Positions 35,279-45,474 are shown, numbered from the stretch's first letter. The stretch: 64,000 nucleotides of DNA from JADJOY01 sp016713535 [NCBI: Deltaproteobacteria bacterium] (GCA_016713535.1 JADJOY010000004.1:186001-250000); one strand, 5' to 3'. Program-made: numbers and translations. The notes: generated by a model not told the origin, from the letters alone.

Positions 35279-35319
35279 CTCCGACCGGATCGGGGTCGGC
35301 GGCTATACTCGCCGCGCTC

Positions 35320-36531
35320 ATGGCCGGAAGACGCACCTTCCAGGCGCTCATCGCAGCGCTGCTCACGTTCGTGCTGGGCGTCGCGGCGTGCTCCGACGGC
35401 GGCTACTCCGACTCGCCCACCAACGAGGCCACACTCGCCGTCGCGCGCGGCCTCGCCGACACCTGGATCGCCGAGAACGCGCCGGCGGACGTCGACTGGA
35501 GCTGGGGTGAGGGGCTCTTGATGCTCGGCCTGCTCGAGCTCTCGCGCACCACCGGCGACCCGCGCTACGAGGACTACGCGCTCGACTGGCTGCACGCCCA
35601 CCAGGCGGCGGGCTACACGATCTTCTGGAGCGACTCGTGCCCGCCCGGCACGGTCGCGTCGCTCTTGATCGGGCGGCGTGGCGCCACCGAGCTCCAGCCG
35701 ATCATCGACGACGTCGACACCTATCTCTTCGAGAAGGCGCCGCGGATCTCGGATGGCGGTATCGCCCACCTCGGTTTCCTGCCGCTGGTGCTGAAGCAGC
35801 AGCTCTGGGTGGACTCGCTGGTGATGTTCGGCGAGTTCCTGATCCAGACCGGGCTGCGCAGCGGCGATCCCCGCTACCTCGATCTGATCGCGGAGCAGTA
35901 CGAGATCTTCGGCGGCCACCTCCAGCACCCCACCCTCGGCTACTGGACGCATAGCTGGGACGACCTCGGGCAGCAGAATCACCCCCCCCTCGACGACCAA
36001 GTGTTCTGGGGACGCGGCAACGCGTGGGCGCTGGTCGCCGGCTACGACCTCGCCGCCGCGCTGCCCCAGGGGGATCCGCGCCGCGCCGGGGTGCTGGGGC
36101 GCCTCGCGCGTCACGAGCCGGCGGTGCGCGCGACCCAGGATCCGGCGACCGGGCTCTACTGGACGGTGCTCAACCGTCCCGGCGAGACGTATCTGGAGAG
36201 CGCGGGCTCGGCGATGATCTCGTACGCGTTCGCGCGTGGGTTCGAGGAAGGCTTTGCCGGGGAGGACGCGGTGGCCGCGGCGCGGCGCGGGCTGGTGGGA
36301 TTGCAGGCGCGGGTGCGCGTCGAGGAGAGCGGCCGCTACGTGCTGAGCGGGACCAGCGTCGGCACCAATCCGGGCCCGTTCTGGTACTACGAGATCGTTC
36401 CGACCAAGGACAACGTGAGCTACGGCATCGGCGGCTTCGTGCTGCTCTCGACCCGGTTGGTCGAGCTCGAGCGTGCGGGACGGATCGCGCCGCTGCCCGA
36501 ACCGATGCTCGACACGGGAGGTGGGGCGTGA
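35320..36531 (+). CDS. GH88/GH105-like unsaturated glucuronyl/rhamnogalacturonyl hydrolase, lipoprotein
   Basis: A 403-residue lipoprotein (LLTFVLGVAAC, lipobox Cys) with an (alpha/alpha)6 barrel: SWGEGLLMLGLLELSRTTGD, WVDSLVMFGEFLIQTGLRSG, VFWGRGNAWALVAGYDLAAA and SAGSAMISYAFARG. WGRGNAW is the signature of GH105. These enzymes remove unsaturated uronic acids from lyase products such as rhamnogalacturonan or alginate-like oligosaccharides. The start ATG follows CTATACTCG, a possible -10. It overlaps the next gene (GTGA) and so leads a small operon with a 79-aa protein and an amidase. Confidence 0.85.
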   Translation: MAGRRTFQALIAALLTFVLGVAACSDGGYSDSPTNEATLAVARGLADTWIAENAPADVDWSWGEGLLMLGLLELSRTTGDPRYEDYALDWLHAHQAAGYTIFWSDSCPPGTVASLLIGRRGATELQPIIDDVDTYLFEKAPRISDGGIAHLGFLPLVLKQQLWVDSLVMFGEFLIQTGLRSGDPRYLDLIAEQYEIFGGHLQHPTLGYWTHSWDDLGQQNHPPLDDQVFWGRGNAWALVAGYDLAAALPQGDPRRAGVLGRLARHEPAVRATQDPATGLYWTVLNRPGETYLESAGSAMISYAFARGFEEGFAGEDAVAAARRGLVGLQARVRVEESGRYVLSGTSVGTNPGPFWYYEIVPTKDNVSYGIGGFVLLSTRLVELERAGRIAPLPEPMLDTGGGA

Positions 36532-36767
36532 GTCGCAAGCTCAGGAAACCAGGGCCGCGGATCGCCGGCTCGGCGCTGCGCACGGTGTCGGCGGTCGCGG
36601 GGCTGCCGGTGGTCGACGGTCTGTTCGTGAGCCTGCTGCGCAAGCAGCTCGGCATCGAGGAGCTGCTCGACGCGAGCTTCGCCGAGGACGAGACGCCGTT
36701 CACGCTGCCACGCCCGCTGCCGCCGATTCGTCGCGCCGGCGCCACCATCGGAGGGAAGCGTCGGTGA
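36528..36767 (+). CDS. Small unknown protein (79 aa) between GH105 and amidase genes
   Basis: Begins at GTG 36528 with a very basic segment (SRKLRKPGPRIAGSALR), a moderately hydrophobic stretch (TVSAVAGLPVVDGLFVSLL) and an acidic-to-basic tail ending in GGKRR. It is coupled at both ends by four-base overlaps, which strongly suggests translation. No family recognised. Role unknown; it could be a membrane-associated accessory factor. Confidence 0.55.
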   Translation: MSRKLRKPGPRIAGSALRTVSAVAGLPVVDGLFVSLLRKQLGIEELLDASFAEDETPFTLPRPLPPIRRAGATIGGKRR

Positions 36768-38188
36768 GCGACTTCAGGTATCGCACCCTCGACGATTTCC
36801 GTGCCGCGTACCGCGACGGGCGCGCGACCCCGCTGACGGTGGCCGAGCGCTTCATCGAGGCCCGCAACGCCTCGGAGGCGCACGCACCGCCGATGCGGAT
36901 CTTCATCGCCAGCGACGACGACGAGATCCTGCACGCGGCCAAGGCGTCGACCGAGCGCCTCAAGAAGGGTAAGCCCGCCGGCCCCCTCGACGGCATCCCG
37001 ATCGCGGTCAAGGACGAGCTCCACCAGGTCGGCTACCCGACCACCGGCGGCACCTCGTTCCTCGGCAAGGGCGGCGAGCGCGAGGACGCCACCGTGGTGG
37101 CGCGGCTGCGCGCCGCCGGCGCGGTGCTGGTCGGCAAGACCAACATGCACGAGATCGGCATGGGCGCGACGGGGATCAACCCCCATCACGGCGCCGCCCG
37201 CAACCCCTACGATCCGGCGTGCATCACCGGCGGCTCGTCGAGTGGCTCGGGCGCGGTGGTGGGCGCGGGGCTGGTGCCCGCGGCGCTCGGCGCCGATGGC
37301 GGTGGGTCGGTGCGGATCCCGGCGGCGTTGTGTGGCGCGGTCGGGATCAAGGCCACGTTTGGCCGGGTGCCGGAGACCGGTGCCTTGCCGCTGTGCTGGA
37401 GCCTGGCGCACATCGGCCCGCTCGCGGGCACCGTGGCCGACGCCGCCGAGATCCTCGATCTGATCGTCGGCGAGGACCCGCGCGATCCCAACACCCATGG
37501 CCAGCCGCCGCTCGACCTGCGCGGGCTCAAGCATGGCCAGGTCAAGGACTTGAAGATCGGCGTGTGCCCGGACTTCTTCGACCAGGCGTCCCCCGAGGTA
37601 GTGGCGGTCTGTCGCGCCGCCCTCGAGCGCCTCGCCGACGACGGCGCGAAGATCAAGGACGTGCGCATCCGTCACCTGGACCTGGTGCGCGTGACCTTGC
37701 TCGTGACCATGGGCGCCGAGATGGCGGCCTCGCAGATCGAGAACCTGCGCGAGCACCGCGCCGAGTACGGCGCCGATACCCGCCTGCTGCTCGACACCGC
37801 CAACCGCGGCTCAGGCCCTGAGTACGTCCACGCGCAGCGCGCAAGGGTGCGGATCGAAAGGGCCTTCCGTGAAGTGCTCGAGTCGGTGGACGTGCTCGTC
37901 TCGCCCACCACCGGGACCGTGGCGGTGCCGATCCGGCGCGACGCCGAGCTCTACGGCGAGGTCGACGACGGCCTCATCGACCGCATCTGCGCCTGCACGT
38001 TCCCGGGGAACCTCACCGGCTATCCGGCGGTCACGGTGCCGGCCGGGTTCTCGCCGAGTGCCTTGCCCATCGGGCTCCAGATCATGGCGGGGCCGTGGGA
38101 CGAGGGGACGGCGTTGCGGGTGGCGCGCGCGGTCGAGCGGCATGTGGTGCGGCCCGCGCCGAAGGTGGTCTACGACCTCCTGTCGTAG
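36764..38188 (+). CDS. Amidase signature family hydrolase
   Basis: A 474-residue amidase with the Ser-cisSer-Lys triad: Lys83 in PIAVKDE, and the Ser residues in ITGGSSSGSGAVVGAG plus LGADGGGSVRIPAALCG. The family includes aryl-acylamidases, nitrile-pathway amidases and GatA; the absence of gatB/gatC neighbours and the divergent C-terminus argue against GatA. Substrate unknown. Last gene of the GH105 operon; cytosolic (no signal). Confidence 0.9.
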   Translation: MSDFRYRTLDDFRAAYRDGRATPLTVAERFIEARNASEAHAPPMRIFIASDDDEILHAAKASTERLKKGKPAGPLDGIPIAVKDELHQVGYPTTGGTSFLGKGGEREDATVVARLRAAGAVLVGKTNMHEIGMGATGINPHHGAARNPYDPACITGGSSSGSGAVVGAGLVPAALGADGGGSVRIPAALCGAVGIKATFGRVPETGALPLCWSLAHIGPLAGTVADAAEILDLIVGEDPRDPNTHGQPPLDLRGLKHGQVKDLKIGVCPDFFDQASPEVVAVCRAALERLADDGAKIKDVRIRHLDLVRVTLLVTMGAEMAASQIENLREHRAEYGADTRLLLDTANRGSGPEYVHAQRARVRIERAFREVLESVDVLVSPTTGTVAVPIRRDAELYGEVDDGLIDRICACTFPGNLTGYPAVTVPAGFSPSALPIGLQIMAGPWDEGTALRVARAVERHVVRPAPKVVYDLLS

Positions 38189-38744
38189 CCGCTCCCCGGT
38201 ATCGTCGGTGACGTGGCCGTACGAGCAGGCTACGCCGCGGTGACGTCGGTAGACCGCGGCCTTCTGGCGCAGACACCGAGTCGCGGCCCGAACGGCAGCA
38301 TGGTCTGCGCGCTCGCGGTCTCGCGCGCGGCGTGGGGTGCCGCTTTCGCGGGGCGGTGACGCGACGGGTCGCGCTCGCCGTTCGCCGTCACGCGGGGGTC
38401 GCGTCAGGCGACAGGGCAGCCTCGCATCTGCGCAACGCAATCATCAGGCCGGGCGCGCGGTTGCGATCCCACGACGGGGGGCGCGTCGCCTGTCGCGGTA
38501 CGCGGCTCGGGGCCGTCCCGGGTTGCGGCGGCCGGGTGTGCTGGCGTGCCCTCGCCGGGCCTCCGCCGTCGGCGTGCGACCGGCGCGTGACGTACCGCCG
38601 GCTGACGAGTGAAACGTGTTTCCGTTCGCGGCATCCGGTTTGCTCGATGCCCCACCGTGGGACCGAGCGGTAACCCGCGCGGCCCCAGACCCGATCGCGC
38701 TCCGGCGCGCAAGACGAGGGATCCGCCACCGACCGAATCACGTC
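38189..38744. other. 556-bp gap before the hydrogenase operon
   Basis: No frame shows protein-like composition until hypA at 38745. It must hold the promoter of the hydrogenase locus. I searched by eye for a -24/-12 (sigma-54) box and a TTGACA-type -35 and found nothing convincing. Base composition is like the rest of the window. No repeat of the palindrome families seen elsewhere. Confidence 0.5.
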
Positions 38745-39095
38745 ATGCACGAATACTCGCTGGTGCAGGCTCTCCTGGATCGGGTCGAATCCGAGGCCCG
38801 ATCGCGCCACGCCAGCGCCGTGCACCGCGTGACGGTCCGGATCGGCCCCCTCGCCGGCGTCGAGCGCGAGCTGTTCTCCAAGGCGTTCGAGATCGTTCGC
38901 CCCGGCACGCTCTGCGACCGGGCCGAGCTGGTGGTGACGGGCGACGACCTGCGCTGGACGTGCGAGGTCTGCGGCGCCGCCATCCCCACGGGCCGCGTGC
39001 TGGTGTGCCCGGACTGCGGCTGGCCGGCGCGCCTCGCGAGCGGCGACGCGCTGGTGCTCGAACGCATCGAGCTCGAGGTGCCCGACCATGTGTGA
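38745..39095 (+). CDS. hypA: Hydrogenase nickel incorporation protein HypA
   Basis: Small zinc protein (116 residues) that works with HypB to load nickel into the large subunit of [NiFe] hydrogenase. It starts MHEYSLVQALLDRV, where Met1 and His2 bind nickel, and has the zinc loop CEVCGAAIPTGRVLVCPDCG (two CxxC pairs). ATG 38745 begins the hydrogenase cluster; the stop overlaps hypB by 8 nt. Opens a run of eleven genes all in the same direction. Confidence 0.94.
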   Translation: MHEYSLVQALLDRVESEARSRHASAVHRVTVRIGPLAGVERELFSKAFEIVRPGTLCDRAELVVTGDDLRWTCEVCGAAIPTGRVLVCPDCGWPARLASGDALVLERIELEVPDHV

Positions 39096-39828
39096 GGACT
39101 GCGGCTGTGGCGATACCCGGCTGGTGTCGGTCGACGTCCACGAGCGTCTGCTCGCGGGAAACGACCGCACCGCCGCGCACAACCGAGGGCACTTCTTCTC
39201 GCGCGGCGTGACCGCCCTCAACCTGATGGGCTCACCCGGCGCGGGGAAGACCGCGATCCTCGAGGCGACGGCCCGCCACCTCGGGGGCTCGCGCCGCCTC
39301 GCGGCGGTGGCCGGCGACCTCGAGACCGAGCGCGACGCGGAGCGGCTGCGCAAGGCGGGCATCCCCGCCGTCGCCATCACCACCGGCTCGGCGTGCCACC
39401 TCGACGCCGAGATGGTGCACCGCGCGGTGCACGACGGCGCGTCGCTCGAGGCCGACTACCTGTTCATCGAGAACGTCGGGAATCTGGTGTGCCCGGCGAT
39501 CTACGACCTCGGCCAGCAGGCGAACGTGGTCGCGCTCTCGGTCACGGAAGGGGAAGACAAGCCGCTCAAGTACCCGGTGATGTTCCGCAACGCCGACCTG
39601 GTGCTGCTCACCAAGGTCGACTTGCTGCCGGCGCTCGACGGCTACGACGTGGCCGCGGTCCAGGACGCGCTCGCGCGAGTCATGCCGCGGCCGCGGGTGA
39701 TCGCGGTGTCCGCGCGCAGCGGTGAGGGCGTCGCGGAGTGGGTGGCTTGGCTGGAAGGGCTGCGTGTGCCTGGCGAGCTGCGCCCCGCGCCGCTGGCAAT
39801 CGGGGTCAGGGAGGTGTCGCATGGCTGA
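39088..39828 (+). CDS. hypB: Hydrogenase nickel incorporation GTPase HypB
   Basis: A 246-residue SIMIBI-class GTPase that drives nickel insertion with HypA. An N-terminal CEDCGCG metal site replaces the long His-rich stretch of some homologues. P-loop MGSPGAGKT, then ENVGNLVCPAIYDLG, TKVDLL (G4-like). The stop lies 8 nt inside the small-subunit gene. Confidence 0.94.
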   Translation: MCEDCGCGDTRLVSVDVHERLLAGNDRTAAHNRGHFFSRGVTALNLMGSPGAGKTAILEATARHLGGSRRLAAVAGDLETERDAERLRKAGIPAVAITTGSACHLDAEMVHRAVHDGASLEADYLFIENVGNLVCPAIYDLGQQANVVALSVTEGEDKPLKYPVMFRNADLVLLTKVDLLPALDGYDVAAVQDALARVMPRPRVIAVSARSGEGVAEWVAWLEGLRVPGELRPAPLAIGVREVSHG

Positions 39829-40983
39829 ACGGATCCGGTCCCGGTCGACGCACGACTTCCAGACGATCGGAGAGCACCTCGCCGCCTGCGGCGTGAGCCG
39901 GCGGCGGTTCCTGGAGTGCTGCGCATCGATGATGGTGGCGGCCCCCTTTGGGCTGGCGCTCACCGGCAAGGCGCGTGCGTCGGAGGTGGCCCGCGCGGTG
40001 GCGGCGGCGCGCCGTCCGTCGGTGATCTGGCTGCACTTCCAGGACTGCACCGGCTGCAGCGAGACGCTCCTGCGCACCTCCAAGCCAGGTCTCGCCGAGC
40101 TGATCCTGCACCTCATCTCGCTCGACTACCACGAGACGCTGATGGCGGCCTCGGGTCATCAGGCGGAGGCCGCACTCAGGGATGCGATGGCGGAGAACTC
40201 CGGCAAGTACGTGCTGGTGTGCGAGGGCTCGATCCCGCGCAGGGACGGCGGCATCTACATGTCGATCGCCGGCAAGACCGGGCTCGCCATGCTCGAGGAG
40301 GTGGCGCGTGATGCGGCGGCGGTGATCGCGATGGGCTCGTGCGCGTCGTGGGGCGGAGTGCCGTCATCCGGCCCCAACCCGACCGACGCGACGGGCGTCG
40401 ACTCGATCCTCCAGGGCAAGGCGATCGTCAACATCCCCGGCTGCCCGCCGAACCCGTACACGTTGCTGGGCACGGTCCTCGAATACGCGGTGGCGGGGAA
40501 GCTGCCGGCCCTCGACTCGCTCAAGCGGCCTCTCTTCGCCTACGACCGCGTCATTCACGATCACTGCCCGCGACGCGCGCACTTCGACGCGGGACGGTTC
40601 GCGGGTGCCTTCGGCGACTCGGGCCACCGCCAGGGCTGGTGCCTCTACAAGCTCGGCTGCAAGGGGCCGCGCACCCACGGCGGCTGCTCGACGCGCCACT
40701 TCAACGAGCTGCCCGACGGTGGCCGATCGGCGTCGGTGCCCCGTGCGTGGGCTGCACCGAGCAGGACGTCGCGTTCAAGATCCCCATCTTCCAGACCATC
40801 CAGATCCACGATCCCAAGCCGCCCGACACCTACGCCGCGGTCACGCAGGAGCAGGGCAAGGTCAGCCCGGCGGCCACCGCGCTCGCCGGAGCGATCGGTG
40901 GGGCGCTGGTGGGTGGCGGGTTGGTGGCGTCGCGCAACCTGCGCGACAAGGGCAACACGGGCTCCGGGGCCGACGAGGAGTGA
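39821..40983 (+). CDS. hybO: [NiFe] hydrogenase small subunit (HybO-like), frameshifted
   Basis: Electron-transfer subunit with three iron-sulfur clusters. Tat signal SRRRFLECCASMMVAAPFGL exports the folded heterodimer. Proximal cluster ligands: DCTGCSETLL, GSCASWGGV and IPGCPPNP; then HDHCPRRAHFDAG, CLYKLGCKGP and, after the shift, PCVGCTEQDV for the other clusters. The frame changes near 40722; one missing base would restore PDGG-WPIGVGAPCVGC. The last part (ATALAGAIGGALVGGGLVA) is a hydrophobic anchor. The order small-HybA-HybB-large matches E. coli hydrogenase-2 (group 1c), so this is inferred to be an uptake enzyme reducing quinone. Confidence 0.9.
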
Positions 40984-40986
40984 GCC

Positions 40987-41873
40987 ATGGCGATCTCCAG
41001 ACGCTCGATGCTCAAGGTGTTCGGTGCGGCCACCGTCGCGGCGGCGGTGGAGGCACCGCGGCCGGCGACCGCCGCGGTCGCCGCCGCCCCAAGGACGCTC
41101 TCGGGATGCTCTACGACTCGACCAAGTGCATCGGCTGCAAGGCGTGCATGGGCGCCTGCAATGCCGCCAACGAGCTCGAGCTCGACACCGAGGCGTCGGG
41201 CGGCCTGTGGCATACGCCGCTCGACCTCAACGAGCACGCCAAGAACATCATCAAGCTCTACCAGGACGAGAGCACCGGCGAGCACGCTTACGTGAAGCGG
41301 CAGTGCATGCACTGCCTCGATCCGGCGTGCGCCACGGCGTGCATGCTGGGTGCCTACGCGAAGCGCGAGCACGGCATCGTCACCTACGAGCCGGACTACT
41401 GCATCGGCTGCCGCTACTGCGAGATGGCGTGTCCCTTCGGCGTGCCGAAGTTCGAGTGGTCGAAGCTCGCGCCGAAGATGGTGAAGTGCGAGCTCTGCAA
41501 GCACCGCATCGCCGAAGGGAAGGGCCCGGCGTGCTGCGAGGTGTGCCCGGTCGGAGCCGTGATCTTCGGCCAGCGCGAGGACCTGCTCGCCGAGGCCCAC
41601 AAGCGCCTCGAGGACGATCCCGAGCGCTACGTGCCGAAGGTCTACGGCGAGCACGAAGCCGGCGGCACCCAGGTGCTCTACCTGGCGGGCGTCGAGTTCG
41701 AGAAGCTCGGCCTCCCCGCCTACGGTGACGAGCCGGTGCCGGGCACGGTGCGCACCGTCCAGCACGCCATCTACCAGGGCTTCGTCGCGCCGGTCGCGCT
41801 CTACGTGGGGCTCGCCGCCGCGATGCTGCGCAACCGCTTCGCCAACGAGGCGGATCGTGAGGAGCACCAATGA
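40987..41873 (+). CDS. hybA: HybA-like four-cluster ferredoxin subunit, frameshifted
   Basis: Periplasmic electron relay between the small subunit and the membrane subunit. Tat signal RRSMLKVFGAATVAAAVEA in the first frame. After a one-base shift in a C-run near 41089 the main frame has the four [4Fe-4S] binding sets: CIGCKACMGACNAAN, CMHCLDPACATACMLG, CIGCRYCEMACPFGVP and CELCKHRI...CCEVCPVGAV. A C-terminal hydrophobic segment (APVALYVGLAAAML) can anchor it. One extra C near 41089 gives AAPKDALGMLYDSTKC. ATGA overlap with the HybB gene. Confidence 0.9.
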
Positions 41874-43120
41874 GCGCGCATGCCCCGGCGCATCCGCGAC
41901 CGAAGCGGTGGTGGACTCCCACCAAGGAGGCCGCGCAGTACGCGCCCCCGGTGCCGCTCGGCGGACCCTACTTCGGCTGGCCGCTGCTGGTGCTGCTCGC
42001 GCTCGCGGCGCTGGGTGGCGCGCTCATCGTGTGGCGCTTCGCGGCCGGGCTCGGCGCCACCACCGCCCTCAACGACGGCTACCCGTGGGGGCTGTGGATC
42101 GCGTTCGACGTCGTGACCGGGACGGCGCTCGCGTGTGGTGGCTACGCGATCGCGATCCTCTGCTACGTGCTGAATCGCGGCAAGTATCACCCGCTGGTCC
42201 GGCCCGCGATCCTCACCAGCGCGTTCGGCTACTCGATCGCCGCGCTGTTCGTGATGCTCGACGTCGGCCGTCCCTGGCTGATCTGGAAGGTGCCGCTCTT
42301 CTTCTGGCACTGGAACCGGCACTCGGTGCTGCTCGAGGTCGCGCTCTGCATCATGGGCTACGCGATCGTGTCGTGGATCGAGATATCACCCGCGTTCTTC
42401 GAGCGCATGATGCACAGCAAGCGGCCGACGATCCGCGCCGTCGGCGAGCGAGGGCTGTCGCTGGTGCAGGGTTTCCTGCTGTGGATCGTCGCCCTCGGCG
42501 TGCTGCTACCGATGATGCACCAGTCGTCGCTCGGCTCGCTCCTGCTGCTGAGCGGGCCGCGCCTCGATCCGCTGTGGAACACGCCGCTGCTGCCGCTCTT
42601 GTTCCTGATCTCGTGCGTCGGCATGGGTTTCGGCGCCACGGTGCTCGAGAGCGTGCTCTCGAGCTGGCTGCTCGAGCACGAGCCCAAACGGCCGATGCTG
42701 TCGAGCCTCGGGCGGGCGATGGTGCCGGTGGTGGGCGTGTACCTGGCGATCCGGATCGGCGATCTGGTGCGGCGCGACCAGCTCGGCGCGCTCTTCGCGT
42801 TGGACGGCGCGAGCATCCTCTCGCTCGTCGAGCTCGCACTGTTCGTGCTCGGCGCCGGCTTGCTGGTCACCGAGCGCCAGCGCGCGGATCTCGGAAACCT
42901 GTTCCGCGCCGCGATCGTGCTGCTCGTCGCCGGAGCGCTCTATCGGTTCGACGTGTTCCTGGTGGCGTTTCGTCCCGGGTCGCACTGGCATTACTTCCCG
43001 AGCGTCACCGAGATCCTCATCACGGTCGGGCTCGTGGCCGCGGAGATAGCCGGCTACGTGCTCCTGATCCGCTTCTTCCCGATCCTCTCGGCGGGTAGGC
43101 ATGCCGCCCCGGCGCGGTGA
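41870..43120 (+). CDS. hybB: HybB-like integral membrane hydrogenase subunit (NrfD/PsrC family)
   Basis: A 416-residue protein with about nine or ten transmembrane helices. The N-terminus is cytosolic and Pro/basic-rich (APAHPRPKRWWTPTKEAA). It carries GYPWGLWIAFDVVTGTALAC and FFWHWNRHSVLLEVALCIMG, typical of HybB/NrfD proteins, which reduce or oxidise menaquinone in the membrane for Hyb-type hydrogenases. No cofactor motif. Starts at the overlap with hybA and stops 13 nt before the large-subunit gene. Confidence 0.92.
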   Translation: MSAHAPAHPRPKRWWTPTKEAAQYAPPVPLGGPYFGWPLLVLLALAALGGALIVWRFAAGLGATTALNDGYPWGLWIAFDVVTGTALACGGYAIAILCYVLNRGKYHPLVRPAILTSAFGYSIAALFVMLDVGRPWLIWKVPLFFWHWNRHSVLLEVALCIMGYAIVSWIEISPAFFERMMHSKRPTIRAVGERGLSLVQGFLLWIVALGVLLPMMHQSSLGSLLLLSGPRLDPLWNTPLLPLLFLISCVGMGFGATVLESVLSSWLLEHEPKRPMLSSLGRAMVPVVGVYLAIRIGDLVRRDQLGALFALDGASILSLVELALFVLGAGLLVTERQRADLGNLFRAAIVLLVAGALYRFDVFLVAFRPGSHWHYFPSVTEILITVGLVAAEIAGYVLLIRFFPILSAGRHAAPAR

Positions 43121-43132
43121 GCGAGGGCCCCC

Positions 43133-44829
43133 ATGGCGCGAATCACCATCGATCCCATCACTCGCATCGAGGGCCACCTCCGCATCGACGCCGTCGTCGA
43201 GGGCGGAAGGTCGAGAAGGCGTGGGCCTCTTGCAGCATGTGGCGTGGTATCGAGACCATCCTGCGCGGGCGTGACCCGCGCGAGGCGTGGCTCTTCACGC
43301 AGCGCTTCTGCGGCGTGTGTACCACGGTGCACGCGATCGCCTCGGTGCGCGCCGTCGAGGACGCCCTCAAGCTCGAGGTGCCGCTCAACGCCCAGTACAT
43401 CCGCAACCTGATCCTGATCGCGCACGCGCTGCACGACCACATCGTGCACTTCTACCACCTGTCCGCGCTCGATTTCGTGGACGTCGCGACCATCCCGGAG
43501 GCGGACCCCGCCAAGGCGTCCTCGATCGCCGAGAGCCTCTCCGAGTGGAGCGGCAACTCGAAGCCCGAGATGAAGAAGGTGCAGGACACCATCAAGGGGC
43601 TGCTCGGTAGCGGCCAGCTCGGGATCTTCGCCCACGGCTACTGGGGACACCCGGCGATGAAGCTGCCCCCGGAAGCCAACCTGCTCGCGGTCGCGCACTA
43701 CCTGCAGGCGCTCGACGTGCAGCGCAAGGCCAATCAGGTGGTCGGGATCCTGGGCGGCAAGACCCCACACATCCAGAACATGGCGGTCGGTGGCGTCCAG
43801 AACGCGATCAACCTCGACGCGTCCGCGGCGCTCTCGATGGACCGCATCTACATGATGAAGGACCTCTTCGACGAGGTCGTGCCGTTCGTGCAGCAGGTCT
43901 ACTTCAACGACGCGTGCGCGGTGGCGGGGTTCTACGCCGACTGGTTCGACATCGGCGAGGGCGTGACCAACTACCTGAGCGTGCCTGACCTGCCCACCGA
44001 CACCGCGTCGACCACCTTCGACCTGCCCGGCGGCATGATCTTCGACGGGAAGGTGGCGGGCATGAAGCCGATCTCAGGCGCGCGCGACGAGGCGTGGCGC
44101 AAGGGCGTCACCGAGGACCTCACCCACGGCTGGTACGAGGGCGAGGGCGCGCAGCACCCCTGGCAGGGCACGACCAAGCCCAATCACACCGACTTCCAGG
44201 ACGACGGCAAGTACTCGTGGGTGAAGGCGCCCCGCTTCGAGGGCAAGCCCATGCAGGTAGGACCGCTCGCGAGCGTGCTCAACGCGTACGCCGCCGGCCA
44301 CGAGCCGACGCGGCGTTGGACCGATCTCGCGCTCTCGAAGGCGTCGGCGATCGCCGGCAAGACCATCACCGTCGACAAGCTCCACTCCACGATGGGCCGC
44401 TACGTGGCGCGCGCGGTGCGCTGCGCGGTGCTCTCAGAGCTCGCGCTGCGTCACTGGGAGCTGCTGGTGAAGAACGTCACCGGCGGCGACACCGATGTCT
44501 ACAACGTGCCGACGTTCCCGACCCGGCCGGTGGAGGGCGTGGGCATCCACGAGGCGCCGCGCGGCACGCTCTCGCACTGGGTGGTCGCCGACAGCGGTGT
44601 GATCACGAACTACCAGGCGGTGGTGCCGACTACCTGGAACGCAAGCCCGCGCGACGCGCACGACGTTCCCGGGCCCTACGAGGCGGCGCTCGTCGGCACC
44701 CCGGTGGCCGACGCGGAGAGGCCTCTCGAGCTCCTGCGCACGGTGCATTCGTTCGACCCGTGCATGGCCTGCGCGTGCCACACGCTCGACGTCGAGGGGC
44801 GGACCCTCGCCACTGTGAAGGTGTTGTGA
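43133..44829 (+). CDS. hybC: [NiFe] hydrogenase large subunit (HybC-like), frameshifted near the start
   Basis: Catalytic nickel-iron subunit. The first frame gives RITIDPITRIEGHLRIDAVVEGG; after a one-base deletion near 43208 the second frame continues KVEKAWASCSMWRGIE, with L1 motif RFCGVCTTVHAIASVRAVED and, near the end, L2 motif FDPCMACACH. These Cys bind nickel and iron. The C-terminal His (CACH) is followed by a 15-residue tail, the extension cleaved by the maturation protease encoded just downstream. About 565 residues, normal for group 1. Motifs on both sides are intact, so the shift is probably not real. Confidence 0.92.
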
Positions 44830-45398
44830 GCCGCGCCGGCCTCGATCTGGCGCGGGCGCCGATCGCCGTGATCGGCCTCGGCAACGTGCTGCTCGGAGAC
44901 GACGGGTTCGGGCCGTTCGTCGTCGACGTCCTCGGCTCGCAGTGGACCTTCGGTGACGAAGTCGAGCTCATCGACGCGGGCACGCCCGGGCTCGGGCTCG
45001 CGACCTACGTCTCCGGTCGCGAAACGCTGATCCTCCTCGACACCGTCGCCGCGACCGGCTCGCCCGGAGAGCTTCGCCTCTACCGGGGCGAGGAGCTTCG
45101 TGCCCTACCGACCAAGCCGAGGGTCAGCCCACACGATCCCGCGCTCGGCGAGGCGCTCGCCATGACCGCGCTGGCCGGCTCGGCACCCCGCGAGGTGCTG
45201 CTCCTCGGGGTGATCCCCGAGTCGACCGCGATGGGCACCGAGCTCAGCGAGCCCGTGCGGCGCGCGGCGGCGCTCGCCGGCGAGCTTGTTCCGCGCTGGA
45301 TATCGCGCGCGGGTGGCCAGCTCACCGCGCGCTCCGGCCGGCACTTCGGTGACGTGTGGTGGACCCGCCCGGTGCGGGCCCATGTCGCGCGGTCCTGA
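44826..45398 (+). CDS. hybD: Hydrogenase maturation protease (HybD-type)
   Basis: A 190-residue endopeptidase that removes the C-terminal extension of the large subunit once nickel is in place. Core: VIGLGNVLLGDDGFGPFVVD (first Glu replaced here by Asp of LLGDDG), LIDAGTPGLGL, LDTVAATGSPGEL and LLLGVIP. It overlaps the large-subunit stop (GTGA), matching its role. The tail (about residues 165-190) is longer than usual and of unknown role. Confidence in family is high. Confidence 0.9.
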   Translation: MSRAGLDLARAPIAVIGLGNVLLGDDGFGPFVVDVLGSQWTFGDEVELIDAGTPGLGLATYVSGRETLILLDTVAATGSPGELRLYRGEELRALPTKPRVSPHDPALGEALAMTALAGSAPREVLLLGVIPESTAMGTELSEPVRRAAALAGELVPRWISRAGGQLTARSGRHFGDVWWTRPVRAHVARS

Positions 45399-45474
45399 GC
45401 GCGCCACGGGTCCTCGACCCGCGCGCCGCGCGAGCTCGATCGCGTACCATCGCGCCGGTCTCGGCGATGGCGCG

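Noticed and set aside
38189-38744. Sigma-54 promoter for the hydrogenase operon
   Set aside because: TGGC-like and TTGC-like pieces can be found but not at the required spacing.
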